Source of the DNA: Algoriphagus ratkowskyi
GTDB lineage: Bacteria > Bacteroidota > Bacteroidia > Cytophagales > Cyclobacteriaceae
DNA: 64,000 bases
Assembly: GCF_002150505.1 (NCBI RefSeq)
Contig: NZ_MSSV01000003.1
Span: forward strand, 310,001 to 374,000
Reading direction: 5' to 3'
Positions 8,933 through 17,892 of this stretch are shown here, one piece after another. The position numbers were made by a program, and so were the translations under genes. The notes under the pieces were generated by a model, which did not search any database, was not told the DNA's origin, and saw only the letters and a list, made by a program, of their open reading frames with translations. Numbering within the stretch: position 1 is the stretch's first letter; each line of letters starts with the position of its first letter.

Positions 8933-10171
8933 TTATTTTAGATCAGCTATAGCTCCTGAGGCAGCAGTCCATGACCAAGTGCTAGCGAAAGCTGACTTGT
9001 CAGCTCCTACTGTATTTGCACCTTTGACCACACTGGAAGCGTAAGCAGCAGTTCCACCCTTAAATACTGTGGGAATGGTAACGCCATCAGCTAGTGTAGC
9101 TTGAAGATTTATGAACTTGAGGGTACCAGCGGCGAAAGTTGCCAGGGTTTTGTCTCCACTTAAGGAAAGGTCACCACGTCCCTCTGTAGTGGCTGGATCA
9201 GCGAAGTTGAAGAAGTAAATATTTTCGAAAGTACCTCTTGCTCCATCTCTGAAGTCCCCTAGCTCGGCAACATTATTACCTTTTACAGTACCGTTTTTCA
9301 AGGTGTGCGCTGCATTGTATGATCCTTCTGGTCCATCGATTTCTAGGCAGTGATCAGTTTCGCCACCAGCTACTACGATGAAGTTATCCAAAGTACCAGA
9401 CCAAGCCTGATCTGTGTCCAAAGCATCATCACCTGCATTCCAGATGATCGCATTTTTCACACTTACAGATCCACCGAACCATTCGATTCCATCATCCTGA
9501 TTTCCGATTACTTCTACGTTTTCGATCACTGTTCCAGAACCTACAGCACCCAGTGTAAGGCCATTGATTTCGTTTCCTTCACCTATGTTTGCACCACCAT
9601 GACGGATAGAGATATATTTGATGACACCAGAGTTGTCTGCATCATCAGATCCACCATATAGCCCGTTCGTATCGGAAGCTGGGATACCTTCGATTTGAGT
9701 TTCAGTGACATCTCCTGCTAGAGACGCTTTTGCTTTACCCAGGATAATCAATCCACCCCAAAGACCAGAAAGGTCAGCCTCAAGGTTTGGAGAAGCAATT
9801 TGACCTGGTTTGATTTCGTCAGCTACTGTAGTGAAAATGATTGGAGAAGTAGCCGTTCCTTGTGCGTCAAGTTTGCCTCCTCGAGCAATAATCAAAGCAG
9901 TTGCATTAGATCCTGATCCCACTTCGCCTTTCACGATAGTCCCTGGCTCGATAGTAAGTGTGTTTCCAGAAGTAACAGCTATTCTACCAGCAAGCACATA
10001 GGTCTTACCAGTCTTCCAAGTAGTGTTGGTAGTAATATTCGTAGTGATTAGCTGTACGTCACCGTTCTCTGGATCGATCGGATCGATTGGTTTGTCATTA
10101 CCATCAATACAGCTGGTGAATCCAATCACTGCAGCTGAAAACAAGATTAATAGGGAATTGAACTTTTTCAT
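8933..10171 (-). CDS. Beta-helix surface lipoprotein paired with TonB receptor
   Basis: 412 residues. The signal peptide ends in the lipobox GFTSC, followed by acidic IDGNDKPIDPIDPENGD, which may aid surface export of the lipoprotein. The body has repeated short strands typical of a right-handed parallel beta-helix (for example GNTLTIEPGTIVKGEVG, GTVIENVEVIGNQDDGIEWF, NAIIWNAGDDALDTDQAW). Proteins like this are sometimes labelled multidrug transporter in databases, which the sequence does not support: no membrane segments are visible. It is first in an operon with the TonB receptor, so it may capture a ligand, perhaps a glycan, for that receptor (inference). Confidence 0.75.
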   Translation of the reverse strand: MKKFNSLLILFSAAVIGFTSCIDGNDKPIDPIDPENGDVQLITTNITTNTTWKTGKTYVLAGRIAVTSGNTLTIEPGTIVKGEVGSGSNATALIIARGGKLDAQGTATSPIIFTTVADEIKPGQIASPNLEADLSGLWGGLIILGKAKASLAGDVTETQIEGIPASDTNGLYGGSDDADNSGVIKYISIRHGGANIGEGNEINGLTLGAVGSGTVIENVEVIGNQDDGIEWFGGSVSVKNAIIWNAGDDALDTDQAWSGTLDNFIVVAGGETDHCLEIDGPEGSYNAAHTLKNGTVKGNNVAELGDFRDGARGTFENIYFFNFADPATTEGRGDLSLSGDKTLATFAAGTLKFINLQATLADGVTIPTVFKGGTAAYASSVVKGANTVGADKSAFASTWSWTAASGAIADLK

Positions 10172-10312
10172 TGAGATTCTATAATTGGTATGGTTTGCCT
10201 TATTTGATGATGCAAAGCTGCCTCAATTGTTTCCCTCAAAAGAATTTTTTGAATTACCCTTCTTTTACTAAAAAGCGCCGAATTTAATATTGTATTAACA
10301 AAAAGGGCATAA

Positions 10313-10342
10313 AAAAAGGCTTCTCTCTCGAAAAGCCTTTTT
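10313..10342 (-). terminator. Terminator of the MoxR gene
   Basis: 10-bp perfect arms (10313-10322, 10333-10342) and a T-run on the minus strand, 15 bases after the MoxR stop codon. Confidence 0.85.
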
Positions 10343-10357
10343 ATGCTGGATTAGCAG

Positions 10358-11329
10358 TTATTTCAATGTTACCGATTTGTTAATCGGAACTTTCTCTAAA
10401 AATATTTTTACCAAATCTCTCGTGTTAATTCCATCTGCTTCTGCCTCGTAGTTCAGGATAATTCTATGATTTAGCACATCTTCAGCTATTTCTTTAATAT
10501 CTTCTGGCAATACATAATCTCTTCCATCCATAAATGCAACTGCCTTGGATGCGAGATTCAAATTGATACTTGCTCTTGGCGAAACACCGAATTGTATGTA
10601 TTTGGCTTCATCTTTAAGACCATACTGGGCTGGGAATCGCGTTGCAAATACCAACTCTATAATATAATTCTCTAATGGCTCAGCAATTTTCACTGCATTG
10701 ATCTGATCGCGGATATCAAAGATATCTTGCTTAGAAAGTTTCGCATCTACTTCCGAGCTGAACGACATGTTCGCCATTCTGCGCATTACCTCCATTTCAT
10801 CGGCTTTGCTTGGATAATCGATGTGAACTTTCATCATGAATCTATCCACCTGTGCTTCTGGAAGAGGATATGTACCTTCCTGATCCACGGGATTTTGCGT
10901 AGCAAGTACCAAAAATGGTCTGTCCAATTTGTAGGTAGTATCACCTATTGTTACCTGTTTTTCTTGCATGGCTTCCAAAAGTGCCGACTGAACTTTCGCA
11001 GGAGATCTGTTGACCTCATCTGCCAAAATCACATTGGAGAAAATTGGGCCTTTCTTCACTTCGAAACTCGCTGCCTGCTGATTGTAGATCATCGTTCCGA
11101 TCAAATCCGCTGGAAGCAAATCCGGTGTAAATTGAATTCTTTTGAAATCAAGATGAAGCACTTTGGCGAGTGTATTTACCGTCAAGGTCTTTGCCAAGCC
11201 AGGTACACCTTCCAAAAGAATGTGGCCATTGGTAAAAAGTCCAATTAAAAGTCTGTTGACCATTCTGTCTTGGCCGACTACTACTTTCTTAACTTCTTGA
11301 ATTACGTCTGCTATTTTTTCCTGATGCAT
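10358..11329 (-). CDS. MoxR-family AAA+ ATPase
   Basis: 323 residues. Walker A GVPGLAKT near residue 40-47, Walker B ILADEVNRSP near 100-109, sensor region LATQNPVDQEGTYPLPEAQ, and an arginine-finger region EAQVDRFMMKV, all standard for MoxR ATPases that act as chaperones or assembly factors for metal- or membrane-linked complexes. These genes usually head operons with DUF58, transglutaminase or von Willebrand A genes; here a terminator follows at once and no partner is visible on either side, so it is an orphan in this window. Confidence 0.93.
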   Translation of the reverse strand: MHQEKIADVIQEVKKVVVGQDRMVNRLLIGLFTNGHILLEGVPGLAKTLTVNTLAKVLHLDFKRIQFTPDLLPADLIGTMIYNQQAASFEVKKGPIFSNVILADEVNRSPAKVQSALLEAMQEKQVTIGDTTYKLDRPFLVLATQNPVDQEGTYPLPEAQVDRFMMKVHIDYPSKADEMEVMRRMANMSFSSEVDAKLSKQDIFDIRDQINAVKIAEPLENYIIELVFATRFPAQYGLKDEAKYIQFGVSPRASINLNLASKAVAFMDGRDYVLPEDIKEIAEDVLNHRIILNYEAEADGINTRDLVKIFLEKVPINKSVTLK

Positions 11330-11684
11330 GGAATCTAAATCTTTGAGTGCTACTATGGGGAGCCTAAAATAGTGGTTTTTGTCCCAAAGGACAATCTTAA
11401 ATCTTAGAAGTGGTAATGCCTTGCGATTAAAGGGATTTTATGATTTTTTAAGATGCTTATTTCTCGCAGCGGCGCGGGGATGGATAACCTCGAAGGTTTT
11501 GACGGAGAGGCTCCCGCGAAGGCGCAACACTTACATAGTTGAGGCTAAGGAATAATGGATCTTCTTCTATTGAATATTGAATTGGTCATTCTTTGTCCTA
11601 TTCATGAAAGCGAGAAAACCATCGAGGTCAAAAAAAGGCCTCAATGGATACCTAACGCCGCACCATTGTGCCGCCGCGAGAAAA
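11330..11684. other. Intergenic region with GC-rich patches and inverted arms
   Basis: No supported gene. Two GC-rich patches lie at about 11461-11533 and 11655-11680 in otherwise AT-rich DNA. TTCTCGCAGCGGC at 11461-11473 is matched in inverted orientation (one mismatch) at 11670-11682, bounding about 222 bp. The left patch also holds ACCTCGAAGGTTTTGA, a fragment resembling palindromic repeats common in Bacteroidota intergenic DNA. Confidence 0.55.
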
Positions 11685-12293
11685 TCATCTAGTTGTCTTC
11701 TTAAACCCCGTCAATCCCAGCTTATGGTAAATAGTGGTTTCGTCAATTTCCTGCACTTCACCGACTTTAAATTTATCAATCGTCAATTTCTCCATCGACC
11801 AACGTACAAGTCTTAAGGTAGGACTTCCAATTGCAGCTGTCATCTTACGTACCTGACGATTTTTCCCCTCGATCAAAGTCAAAGAAATCCAGGTATCCGG
11901 AATAGAAGCCCGATAGCGAATTGGAGGATCACGATCCGGAAGCGTTGGAACTGGTTCCAAAATCTTGGCTATCGCAGGCTTCGTTTTGTAATCTCTCCCC
12001 TCCACATTGATCATCACGCCTTGCATCAGTCCTTTCAATGCTTCAGGTTCTGGCGACCCCTCCACTTGAGCATAGTAAGTGCGTTGGTGGCCAAATCGGG
12101 GATTGAGGAGATGATGATTCAGTGATTTGTCATCGGTGATAATCAGGAGTCCTTCGGAGTCCTTATCCAATCTTCCCACAGGATATACCTCCTTCGGAAA
12201 ATCATAAAGAGAAGCAAGCGTCTGCCCCTCTCCTGAAAATTGACATAAAACCCCAAAGGGTTTATAAATAATAAAGTATCTAGCCAAAGTCAA
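11685..12293 (-). CDS. rluE: 23S rRNA pseudouridine synthase, RluE type
   Basis: 202 residues. It has the RsuA/RluB/RluE catalytic motif [17 protein letters not shown] with the catalytic Asp near residue 42, preceded by [15 protein letters not shown], and the later motif [24 protein letters not shown]. There is no N-terminal S4 RNA-binding domain, which distinguishes RluE (E. coli U2457 of 23S rRNA) from RsuA and RluB. The function is isomerisation of a uridine in rRNA. It lies 5 bp downstream of the small CxxC protein gene, on the same strand, so co-transcription is likely. Confidence 0.88.
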   Translation of the reverse strand: MTLARYFIIYKPFGVLCQFSGEGQTLASLYDFPKEVYPVGRLDKDSEGLLIITDDKSLNHHLLNPRFGHQRTYYAQVEGSPEPEALKGLMQGVMINVEGRDYKTKPAIAKILEPVPTLPDRDPPIRYRASIPDTWISLTLIEGKNRQVRKMTAAIGSPTLRLVRWSMEKLTIDKFKVGEVQEIDETTIYHKLGLTGFKKTTR

Positions 12294-12297
12294 ATAA

Positions 12298-12474
12298 TTA
12301 ACTTCCGCAGCCTATGCAATCGATGCTAGAATCAGTTGGTTTGACCCCGTCACGTTCCATTTTTAGGTTGTGAATTTTGTCACGAACCTCCATATCTGCA
12401 AACATGTCTCCGGTGATTTGTGCTTCCAACGCTTGGATTTGCTCGTTGTAGTTTTGAATTTGTAGCTCGCTCAT
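12298..12474 (-). CDS. Small protein with C-terminal CxxC, unknown function
   Basis: 58 residues starting at the Met at 12474 ([19 protein letters not shown]). The frame stays open upstream to 12615, but that extension has no obvious protein character and would run right up to the start of the divergent M20 gene, so I choose the inner start. The product is a predicted alpha-helical hairpin, with a C-terminal [10 protein letters not shown] that could bind metal or form a disulfide. Its stop is 5 bp before rluE. The conserved-looking helix and the CIGC tail argue that it is real. Confidence 0.6.
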   Translation of the reverse strand: MSELQIQNYNEQIQALEAQITGDMFADMEVRDKIHNLKMERDGVKPTDSSIDCIGCGS

Positions 12475-12616
12475 AAAAGTTAGAGTTGAGGGGTTGAAAT
12501 GATATCCTAAAATAGCCAGTGATCCTGAATAGTTCCTGATCGAAGCTTCATTTTTTTCGTCAAAAATGATTTCAACTGAGCAGTAGAAACTTACCTTCCG
12601 AAAATATTTACTCATA

Positions 12617-13741
12617 ATGTCCAGCTCATCACTCCTAGATCTTCGCCAAACACTACATCAAAATCCTGAGATCGCAGGTGAAGAAAGTGCCACAGCAGAG
12701 AAAATCTTGGCTTTTTTTGCAAAGCTAAATCCTGATCAGACGATAACAAATCTGGGAGGAACTGGGCTTGCATTCATTTTCAAGGGAAAAAACCCTGGCA
12801 AAAGAAGTTTATTCCGAGCAGAATTGGATGCTCTTCCTATTCAAGAAACGGGAGATCCGAGCTATAAAAGCCAGATTACTGATAAAGCACATCTTTGCGG
12901 ACATGATGGTCATATGACGATCATCTGCGGCCTAGGAGAAAAGCTCGCTGAGCAAAGACCTACGTCTGGAGAAGTAGTTTTACTTTTTCAACCAGCAGAA
13001 GAAACTGGAGAAGGGGCACGTTGGATTTTAGATGATTTGCAATTTCAGCAGATCAAACCTGATTTTGCCTTCGCACTTCATAATCTTCCAGGATTCCCTC
13101 TTCATCAAGTAGTGACTAGAAAAGGAACCTTTGCAGCAGGAAGTACTGGGTTAACGATTTCTCTTATCGGGAAAACTTCCCATGCCGCTCATCCGGATGC
13201 AGGATTAAATCCAGCACAGGCGATTGCCGAATTGATTCAAGATCTTCCCATGCTTCCTGAGAAGCTTAAAAACTTTGCGTTAGTCACTATTATTCATGCG
13301 GAGATAGGCAGTTTAACTTTTGGCACAAGCGCAGGAAAAGGAAGTTTAAGCTTAACTATCCGTGCGTTTGACCAAGCTGATCTGGAAAGCTTGATTGAGA
13401 TGATTACTTCCGAGGCCAAAAAAATCGCTCTTGCTGAAAAGCTTAGCTGTGAGTTCCGCTTCGTGGAATCTTTTGCTGTCTCCAAAAACAATTCAGATGC
13501 AGCGGAAATAGCAGAGGACGTAATAAAAAATCTCGGATTAGATATTATGATAAAACCAGAGCCCTTTCGCTGGTCAGAGGATTTTGGACTATTTAGTCAA
13601 AGTTGTCCATCCTATCTTTTTGGGTTAGGCGCTGGTGAAAACTGCCCTCAACTACATGAGCCTACTTATGATTTTCCAGATCAGTTGATAGTGACAGGAG
13701 TCAACGTTTTTGAAGGAATCGTAAGAGCAATTAATGGATAA
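12617..13741 (+). CDS. M20-family amidohydrolase / N-acyl-amino-acid hydrolase
   Basis: 374 residues. It matches the M20D (hippurate hydrolase, IAA-amino acid hydrolase) subfamily: LHQNPEIAGEE at the N-terminus, AELDALPIQE, the metal-binding CGHDGHMT, PAEETGEGARWILDD with the catalytic Glu, ALHNLPGFP, and a C-terminal His in CPQLHEPTYDFPD. The middle third is the dimerisation/lid domain (TGLTISLIGKTSHAAHPDAG). It removes acyl groups from N-acyl amino acids or peptides; the exact substrate is not determinable. No signal peptide, cytoplasmic. Its start is 142 bp from the divergent small gene at 12474. Confidence 0.9.
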   Translation: MSSSSLLDLRQTLHQNPEIAGEESATAEKILAFFAKLNPDQTITNLGGTGLAFIFKGKNPGKRSLFRAELDALPIQETGDPSYKSQITDKAHLCGHDGHMTIICGLGEKLAEQRPTSGEVVLLFQPAEETGEGARWILDDLQFQQIKPDFAFALHNLPGFPLHQVVTRKGTFAAGSTGLTISLIGKTSHAAHPDAGLNPAQAIAELIQDLPMLPEKLKNFALVTIIHAEIGSLTFGTSAGKGSLSLTIRAFDQADLESLIEMITSEAKKIALAEKLSCEFRFVESFAVSKNNSDAAEIAEDVIKNLGLDIMIKPEPFRWSEDFGLFSQSCPSYLFGLGAGENCPQLHEPTYDFPDQLIVTGVNVFEGIVRAING

Positions 13742-13743
13742 AA

Positions 13744-13774
13744 GACCTTACAGGTTTTGAAAACCGGGAAGGTC
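13744..13774. repeat. Imperfect palindrome of a Bacteroidota intergenic type
   Basis: A 31-bp interrupted palindrome starting GACCTTACAGGTTTT and closing AAAACC...AAGGTC, two bases after the M20 stop codon. The outer GACCTT/AAGGTC and inner GGTTTT/AAAACC pair; the middle is mismatched. It resembles a family of extragenic palindromes common in Bacteroidota and could also act as a weak terminator. Confidence 0.5.
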
Positions 13775-13980
13775 AAGCTAAAATCCAGCTTCTGGAAAAA
13801 AAGGAAAACGAATAAAACAACAGATTTTGGACAGCAGTCTAATGACTGCATTAATTCATGTCCAAGTCAATAGACTTGAACTAGTAGAAATAGCAAGACA
13901 AAGTAATTTCAGGAAAAACAATTGCTCCTTCTGCCAAACCTCAGTGTGCTTTGTGTTTAAAAAAAGACTTTTAAAAGAAA

Positions 13981-14004
13981 AAAACCGACTCTCGCCGGCT
14001 TTTT
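13981..14004 (-). terminator. Terminator of the NIPSNAP gene
   Basis: CCGACTCTCGCCGG flanked by A- and T-runs, with a T-rich tail on the minus strand, just after the NIPSNAP stop codon. The core is identical to the terminator at 15535-15556, but this copy has lost one G from the left arm. Confidence 0.7.
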
Positions 14005-14011
14005 AAGTGTA

Positions 14012-14791
14012 TTATAAATCTGAATATTCTGCAGGATAAAGTAACCTGGTATCATTACGGGAAACCGTATTTTTATATTCAGCAAGATCTTTCATCCCAG
14101 CCCAGTCAGGATCAGCACTGAATGCTTTCCAATGCGCATTTCTAACATCCATGTTTTCATGGGTAGTCATATACATCAGATTAGGCATATTTGCGCCAGC
14201 GATTGTCTCTCCGTAGAAGATCGGACTATAATTTAATTTCTCGAAAATGTCCATTTCTCCTGAGTTAAACATTTTAACTTTCTGCTTGTAAAGACGCTCG
14301 GTAGCAGCTTCATAACTTCTCAGCTCATAAACTCTATCTTTTTTGGAATTAGTCAATTTGGACTCAGCAAATTTTGGCTGACCCGTCATTGATTGCATGA
14401 TGGAAGTCTCCATTCTCTTGTATGGAGGCTTATCAAAAGCAGCATTGATGTAAGAACTACCAGAAGTCTGATAGGTTTGATCTTTAGCTAATTTTGCTGC
14501 TAAGCCCAATATCCCATCCATGGATTTGAATGGAATAAATAAGTACACTTTTTTGCCAGCATCTGGCTCGCTAGCAATAGGCTTGAAAACGCCAACTTTG
14601 GCAATACCATTCCTATGAGCAGCAGGGATAAAAGCCTTCTCAAGGTATTCATCCAGCATCGCTTCTTGCTCAGCGGTCTCGATGTGATAAGTTCTCAGTT
14701 CGTAGAAATCTCTTTTTTGCGCAAGCAGATTTGAACTTATGAAAAAACACAAGGCGATAAAGCCCAGTGACATTAGGTTTCTTGTTTTCAT
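14012..14791 (-). CDS. Secreted NIPSNAP-family protein with two NIPSNAP domains
   Basis: 259 residues with a signal peptide ending about residue 24 (FISSNLLAQ). Two ferredoxin-like NIPSNAP domains follow: the first begins FYELRTYHIETAEQEAM (about 29-45), the second VYELRSYEAATERLYKQK (about 153-170). The family is widespread but its biochemical role is unresolved; secreted Bacteroidota members often occur near carbohydrate or oxidoreductase genes. No operon partner is adjacent here. Confidence 0.85.
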   Translation of the reverse strand: MKTRNLMSLGFIALCFFISSNLLAQKRDFYELRTYHIETAEQEAMLDEYLEKAFIPAAHRNGIAKVGVFKPIASEPDAGKKVYLFIPFKSMDGILGLAAKLAKDQTYQTSGSSYINAAFDKPPYKRMETSIMQSMTGQPKFAESKLTNSKKDRVYELRSYEAATERLYKQKVKMFNSGEMDIFEKLNYSPIFYGETIAGANMPNLMYMTTHENMDVRNAHWKAFSADPDWAGMKDLAEYKNTVSRNDTRLLYPAEYSDL

Positions 14792-14927
14792 TTTAGGTTT
14801 GTGTTAGGTTCAATTTTTAAGACAAAGTTAATTTCAGCGACTAAAATACAGTTTCTTCGATAAGGATGAAAGTGTAAATGTTTATCCACAATCTTGCCAA
14901 TTCTATAATTTTCTTTGCTAGCATTTT

Positions 14928-14963
14928 GGAAGACCGATGAAGGGTGACCGAAGTAGCGTCAAT
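14928..14963 (+). repeat. Dispersed 36-bp repeat, copy A
   Basis: GGAAGACCGATGA, four variable bases, then TGACCGAAGTAGCGTCAAT. The same 13 + 4 + 19 arrangement occurs in inverted orientation at 59871-59906 with both conserved blocks identical. It lies between the NIPSNAP gene and a repeat-rich region. Confidence 0.75.
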
Positions 14964-15036
14964 GCTATCCTTTACCATTCTATTAATCCGCGTTCTATCT
15001 TTTACTGGTGCAAATGTGGATATACATAAAATGTAT

Positions 15037-15420
15037 TTTTCATCAATAGATTACTGTTCTCGATATCGCAACCGTTCGTGTCGCACAAAGGATTGAAGAG
15101 CTTTCAGCCCAAGAATCCCTATTTATTCAATGCCTACCATGTCCAGCTTCTGGAGAATTAGGACAATGCTAAGTCCTCCGCGTCAAACTCCGCGTACCCT
15201 GCGTCTAATAAAAAAGAAAAACATAAACATTAAGAGGCTAATTCCGCTCTTTCAGAGCTGTCCATCAAATTTATTCCTTCTAAACCCCAGCCCTATCGAG
15301 CTGAGCTATGTTATTTTGGGCTTTCAGCCCTACACGTATGATACAGAACAAAGTCTTACTTCTGGAGAAGAAGCACATCTTTGTGCTCTCTGGAATATGA
15401 ATTAAAAAAGGAGCCACAAC
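15037..15420. repeat. Noncoding stretch of decayed palindromic repeats
   Basis: The 770-bp gap between the NIPSNAP and M1 genes holds no credible gene. It contains several small palindromes built around GCTTTCAGC or CTCTTTCAGAG (about 15099-15112, 15247-15262, 15328-15341), CCCAGCCCTATCGAGCTGAG near 15286-15305, and a CTCCGCG-rich phrase at about 15175-15215. The mix of partly matching units suggests accumulated fragments of extragenic repeats. A 91-codon plus-strand frame across it (15130-15405) has no protein-like composition. Confidence 0.55.
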
Positions 15421-15534
15421 ATGAAGCTGCTACTCCTTTAACAGTCTAGCTTATGCTGACTTGGAAATTAAATTTAAGAAAATATAGGTTTCTAATTGGG
15501 TTTTTACACAGAATCTCCGCGGTTAAAAAAAAGA

Positions 15535-15556
15535 AAAGCCGACTCTCGCCGGCTTT
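15535..15556 (-). terminator. Terminator of the M1 peptidase gene
   Basis: 7-bp perfect arms AAAGCCG and CGGCTTT around an 8-nt loop, five bases past the M1 stop codon. The core is the same as the terminator at 13981-14004. Confidence 0.75.
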
Positions 15557-15561
15557 AACTC

Positions 15562-17892
15562 TTATTGATTACCGTTAGCTTTCTTCATTGGATTGTCACC
15601 CGTTGAGGTTCCTCTTGCAGCGCCAGATCCTTTGAATAGCTCAAATCGACTTGGCTGATATTGCGGTGGCCAGTAGTTGCTAGACTCATCGATATCTGCA
15701 GTTTCTCTTAGTGGATCAAGGATTATTTGAGTTACTTCTTTTTCTTTTACAAATACCTTAGTAACCTGAGACTCATTCTTTCTCCAGATTTCTACAGGGA
15801 TCCGGTCTATTTCTGAAGTACCATCTGCATATTGAAATTCTACGATGATTGGCATTACCAACCCACCTGCGTTTTTGAAGGTGATTTCATAAAAATTCAA
15901 GTCACTTTCCATCAACTCCTTTTCTTTTGGAGAAAGACTAGCCATGAATTTCCGGTAATTCTCCTCATCTGCTGGAGTGACAGTGAATGGATTATAAGTA
16001 GTGTAGAAATCTCTGGCAACCGGATTTGCTTCAATCACTGTTTCTTTGACAGCAGTTCTATTGAAATCTTTGGAAACATAATTTTGTTCCCTGTCAGCTT
16101 CTGCTTTCATCGCAGACTTTTGTTCTGCAGGAGTTTGGTTATTCAGTTTGTAAAGCACCACATTCTCTATAGAAATGTCCACTGGCTCTGAGCCATAGAA
16201 CCAGCCTCTCCAGAACCAGTCCAAATCTACCGCAGAAGCATCTTCCATCGTACGAAACAAATCCTCAGGAGTCGGATGCTTAAACATCCATCTGCGTGCA
16301 TACTCTTTGAATGCATAGTCAAACAATTCACGACCCATTACCGTCTCGCGCAGGATGTTTAAAGCGGTAGCTGGTTTTGCGTAAGCATTTGGCCCAAACT
16401 GAATGATGTTTTCAGAATTGGTCATGATTGGTTCCAAAGTATTCGCTTCACTTCTCATGTAGGGAACTATCATGTGGGCAGGGCCACGTCTTGAGGGGAA
16501 GTTTCTGTCCCACTCTTGCTCTGCCATAAATTGCATAAAGGTATTCAAGCCCTCATCCATCCAAGTCCACTGACGCTCGTCAGAGTTGACGATCATCGGG
16601 AAAAAGTTGTGACCCACTTCGTGAATAATCACGCCGATCATCCCGTTTTTGACTGCTTCAGAATAGGTACCGTCCGAGTCTGGACGACCATAGTTGAAGC
16701 AGATCATTGGGTATTCCATTCCGTTTGCAGCCTCCACAGATATTGCTGTAGGGTAAGGATAGTCAAATGTATGTGCAGAATAAGATTTGATCGTATGTGC
16801 AACTACTAGAGTTGAATACTGACCCCAAAGAGGGTTTGCCTCTTTTGCGTAATAAGACATTGCCATTACGTCTTTGCCACCTAGTTTCACAGCCATAGCA
16901 TCCCAAATGAATTTGCGGGAAGACGTCCAAGCAAAATCACGCACATTCTCGGCCTTAAATTTCCAAGTCTTTTTACCGGTAGCTTTGCCTTTTTCTAGGT
17001 TAGTAGCTTCATCCTGTGTACGGATGACCACTGGTGCATCGTAGGTTTTCTTCGCTTTATTCCATCTTTCCAGCTCTATAGACGAGAGAACTTGACTTGC
17101 ATTTTGAAGTTCGCCAGTTGCTCCGACCATGTGATCAGACGGCACAGTAATATTCACTTCATAATTCCCAAAAACTAATGCAAATTCACCAGAACCCATG
17201 AATTGCTTGTTTTGCCAGCCTTCGAAGTCAGAGTATACAGCCATTCTTGGGAACCATTCCGCCATGGTATAGAGGTAATTGCTGTCTCCTTCAAAGAATT
17301 CATAACCTGGACGTCCCCCTACATAGCCCACTCTATCGGTTATATTGAAGGTCCATTCTACGCCGAACGTGAAGCTTTGGCCTGCTTTTAAAGGAGTAGG
17401 AAGATCTATTCTCATCATGGTCTGATTCACCGTCACTGGAAGTGGATTGCCTTTGGCATCTTTTACCTCCAACACCTTATAGCCAAAATCATCATTTGCC
17501 CAAATCAATCCTTCGAGCATACGTAGGGTCATCCGATTGCTGATGGAGCTCTCGGCTGCTTTAGGAGTAGCAGAGTCTGGTCCACGTTGATTTTCTTCCA
17601 GTTGCACCCATAGATAAGTAAGCTGATCTGGAGAATTGTTGATGTAGGTAACTTTCTCAGAACCTTTGACAGATTGATTGGCATCATCAAGCTCTACGTT
17701 GATTACATAGTTAGCTTGCTGTTGCCAATACATATGTCCAGGAGCTCCAGAAGCTGTTCGATATACATTAGGAGAGCGGAGCATCGTACCGAGCTGCTCA
17801 AAGCGCACTGCATGATTTTGCTCAGATTGCTGCGCAAAAGCAGGGAAAATCCCCGTGAATACAAGTGCTGTAAGTGCAAGTAATTTTTTCAT
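15562..17892 (-). CDS. Secreted M1-family zinc metallopeptidase
   Basis: 776 residues with a signal peptide (KLLALTALVFTGIFPAFAQ). The gluzincin site is H424-E-V-G-H428-N with the third zinc ligand E447 in WTWMDEGLN, and NGMEYP near 390-395 stands where aminopeptidase N has GAMEN. An N-terminal beta-saddle (about 60-260) precedes the catalytic domain. The C-terminal 200 residues (from about 570) are less conserved. Role: periplasmic or extracellular peptide degradation. HupE/UreJ and DUF6702 genes lie just upstream, an arrangement I associate with Bacteroidota, which hints at a shared unknown role (inference). Confidence 0.92.
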   Translation of the reverse strand: MKKLLALTALVFTGIFPAFAQQSEQNHAVRFEQLGTMLRSPNVYRTASGAPGHMYWQQQANYVINVELDDANQSVKGSEKVTYINNSPDQLTYLWVQLEENQRGPDSATPKAAESSISNRMTLRMLEGLIWANDDFGYKVLEVKDAKGNPLPVTVNQTMMRIDLPTPLKAGQSFTFGVEWTFNITDRVGYVGGRPGYEFFEGDSNYLYTMAEWFPRMAVYSDFEGWQNKQFMGSGEFALVFGNYEVNITVPSDHMVGATGELQNASQVLSSIELERWNKAKKTYDAPVVIRTQDEATNLEKGKATGKKTWKFKAENVRDFAWTSSRKFIWDAMAVKLGGKDVMAMSYYAKEANPLWGQYSTLVVAHTIKSYSAHTFDYPYPTAISVEAANGMEYPMICFNYGRPDSDGTYSEAVKNGMIGVIIHEVGHNFFPMIVNSDERQWTWMDEGLNTFMQFMAEQEWDRNFPSRRGPAHMIVPYMRSEANTLEPIMTNSENIIQFGPNAYAKPATALNILRETVMGRELFDYAFKEYARRWMFKHPTPEDLFRTMEDASAVDLDWFWRGWFYGSEPVDISIENVVLYKLNNQTPAEQKSAMKAEADREQNYVSKDFNRTAVKETVIEANPVARDFYTTYNPFTVTPADEENYRKFMASLSPKEKELMESDLNFYEITFKNAGGLVMPIIVEFQYADGTSEIDRIPVEIWRKNESQVTKVFVKEKEVTQIILDPLRETADIDESSNYWPPQYQPSRFELFKGSGAARGTSTGDNPMKKANGNQ

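Noticed and set aside
11577..11816. 79-codon plus-strand frame overlapping rluE
   Set aside because: It is antisense to a well-supported gene and runs through the GC-rich repeat patch.
12475..12615. N-terminal extension of the small CxxC protein
   Set aside because: It would reach to within two bases of the divergent gene start, leaving no promoter, and lacks protein character.
15130..15405. 91-codon plus-strand frame
   Set aside because: It runs through repeat fragments, has no family features and no plausible promoter.
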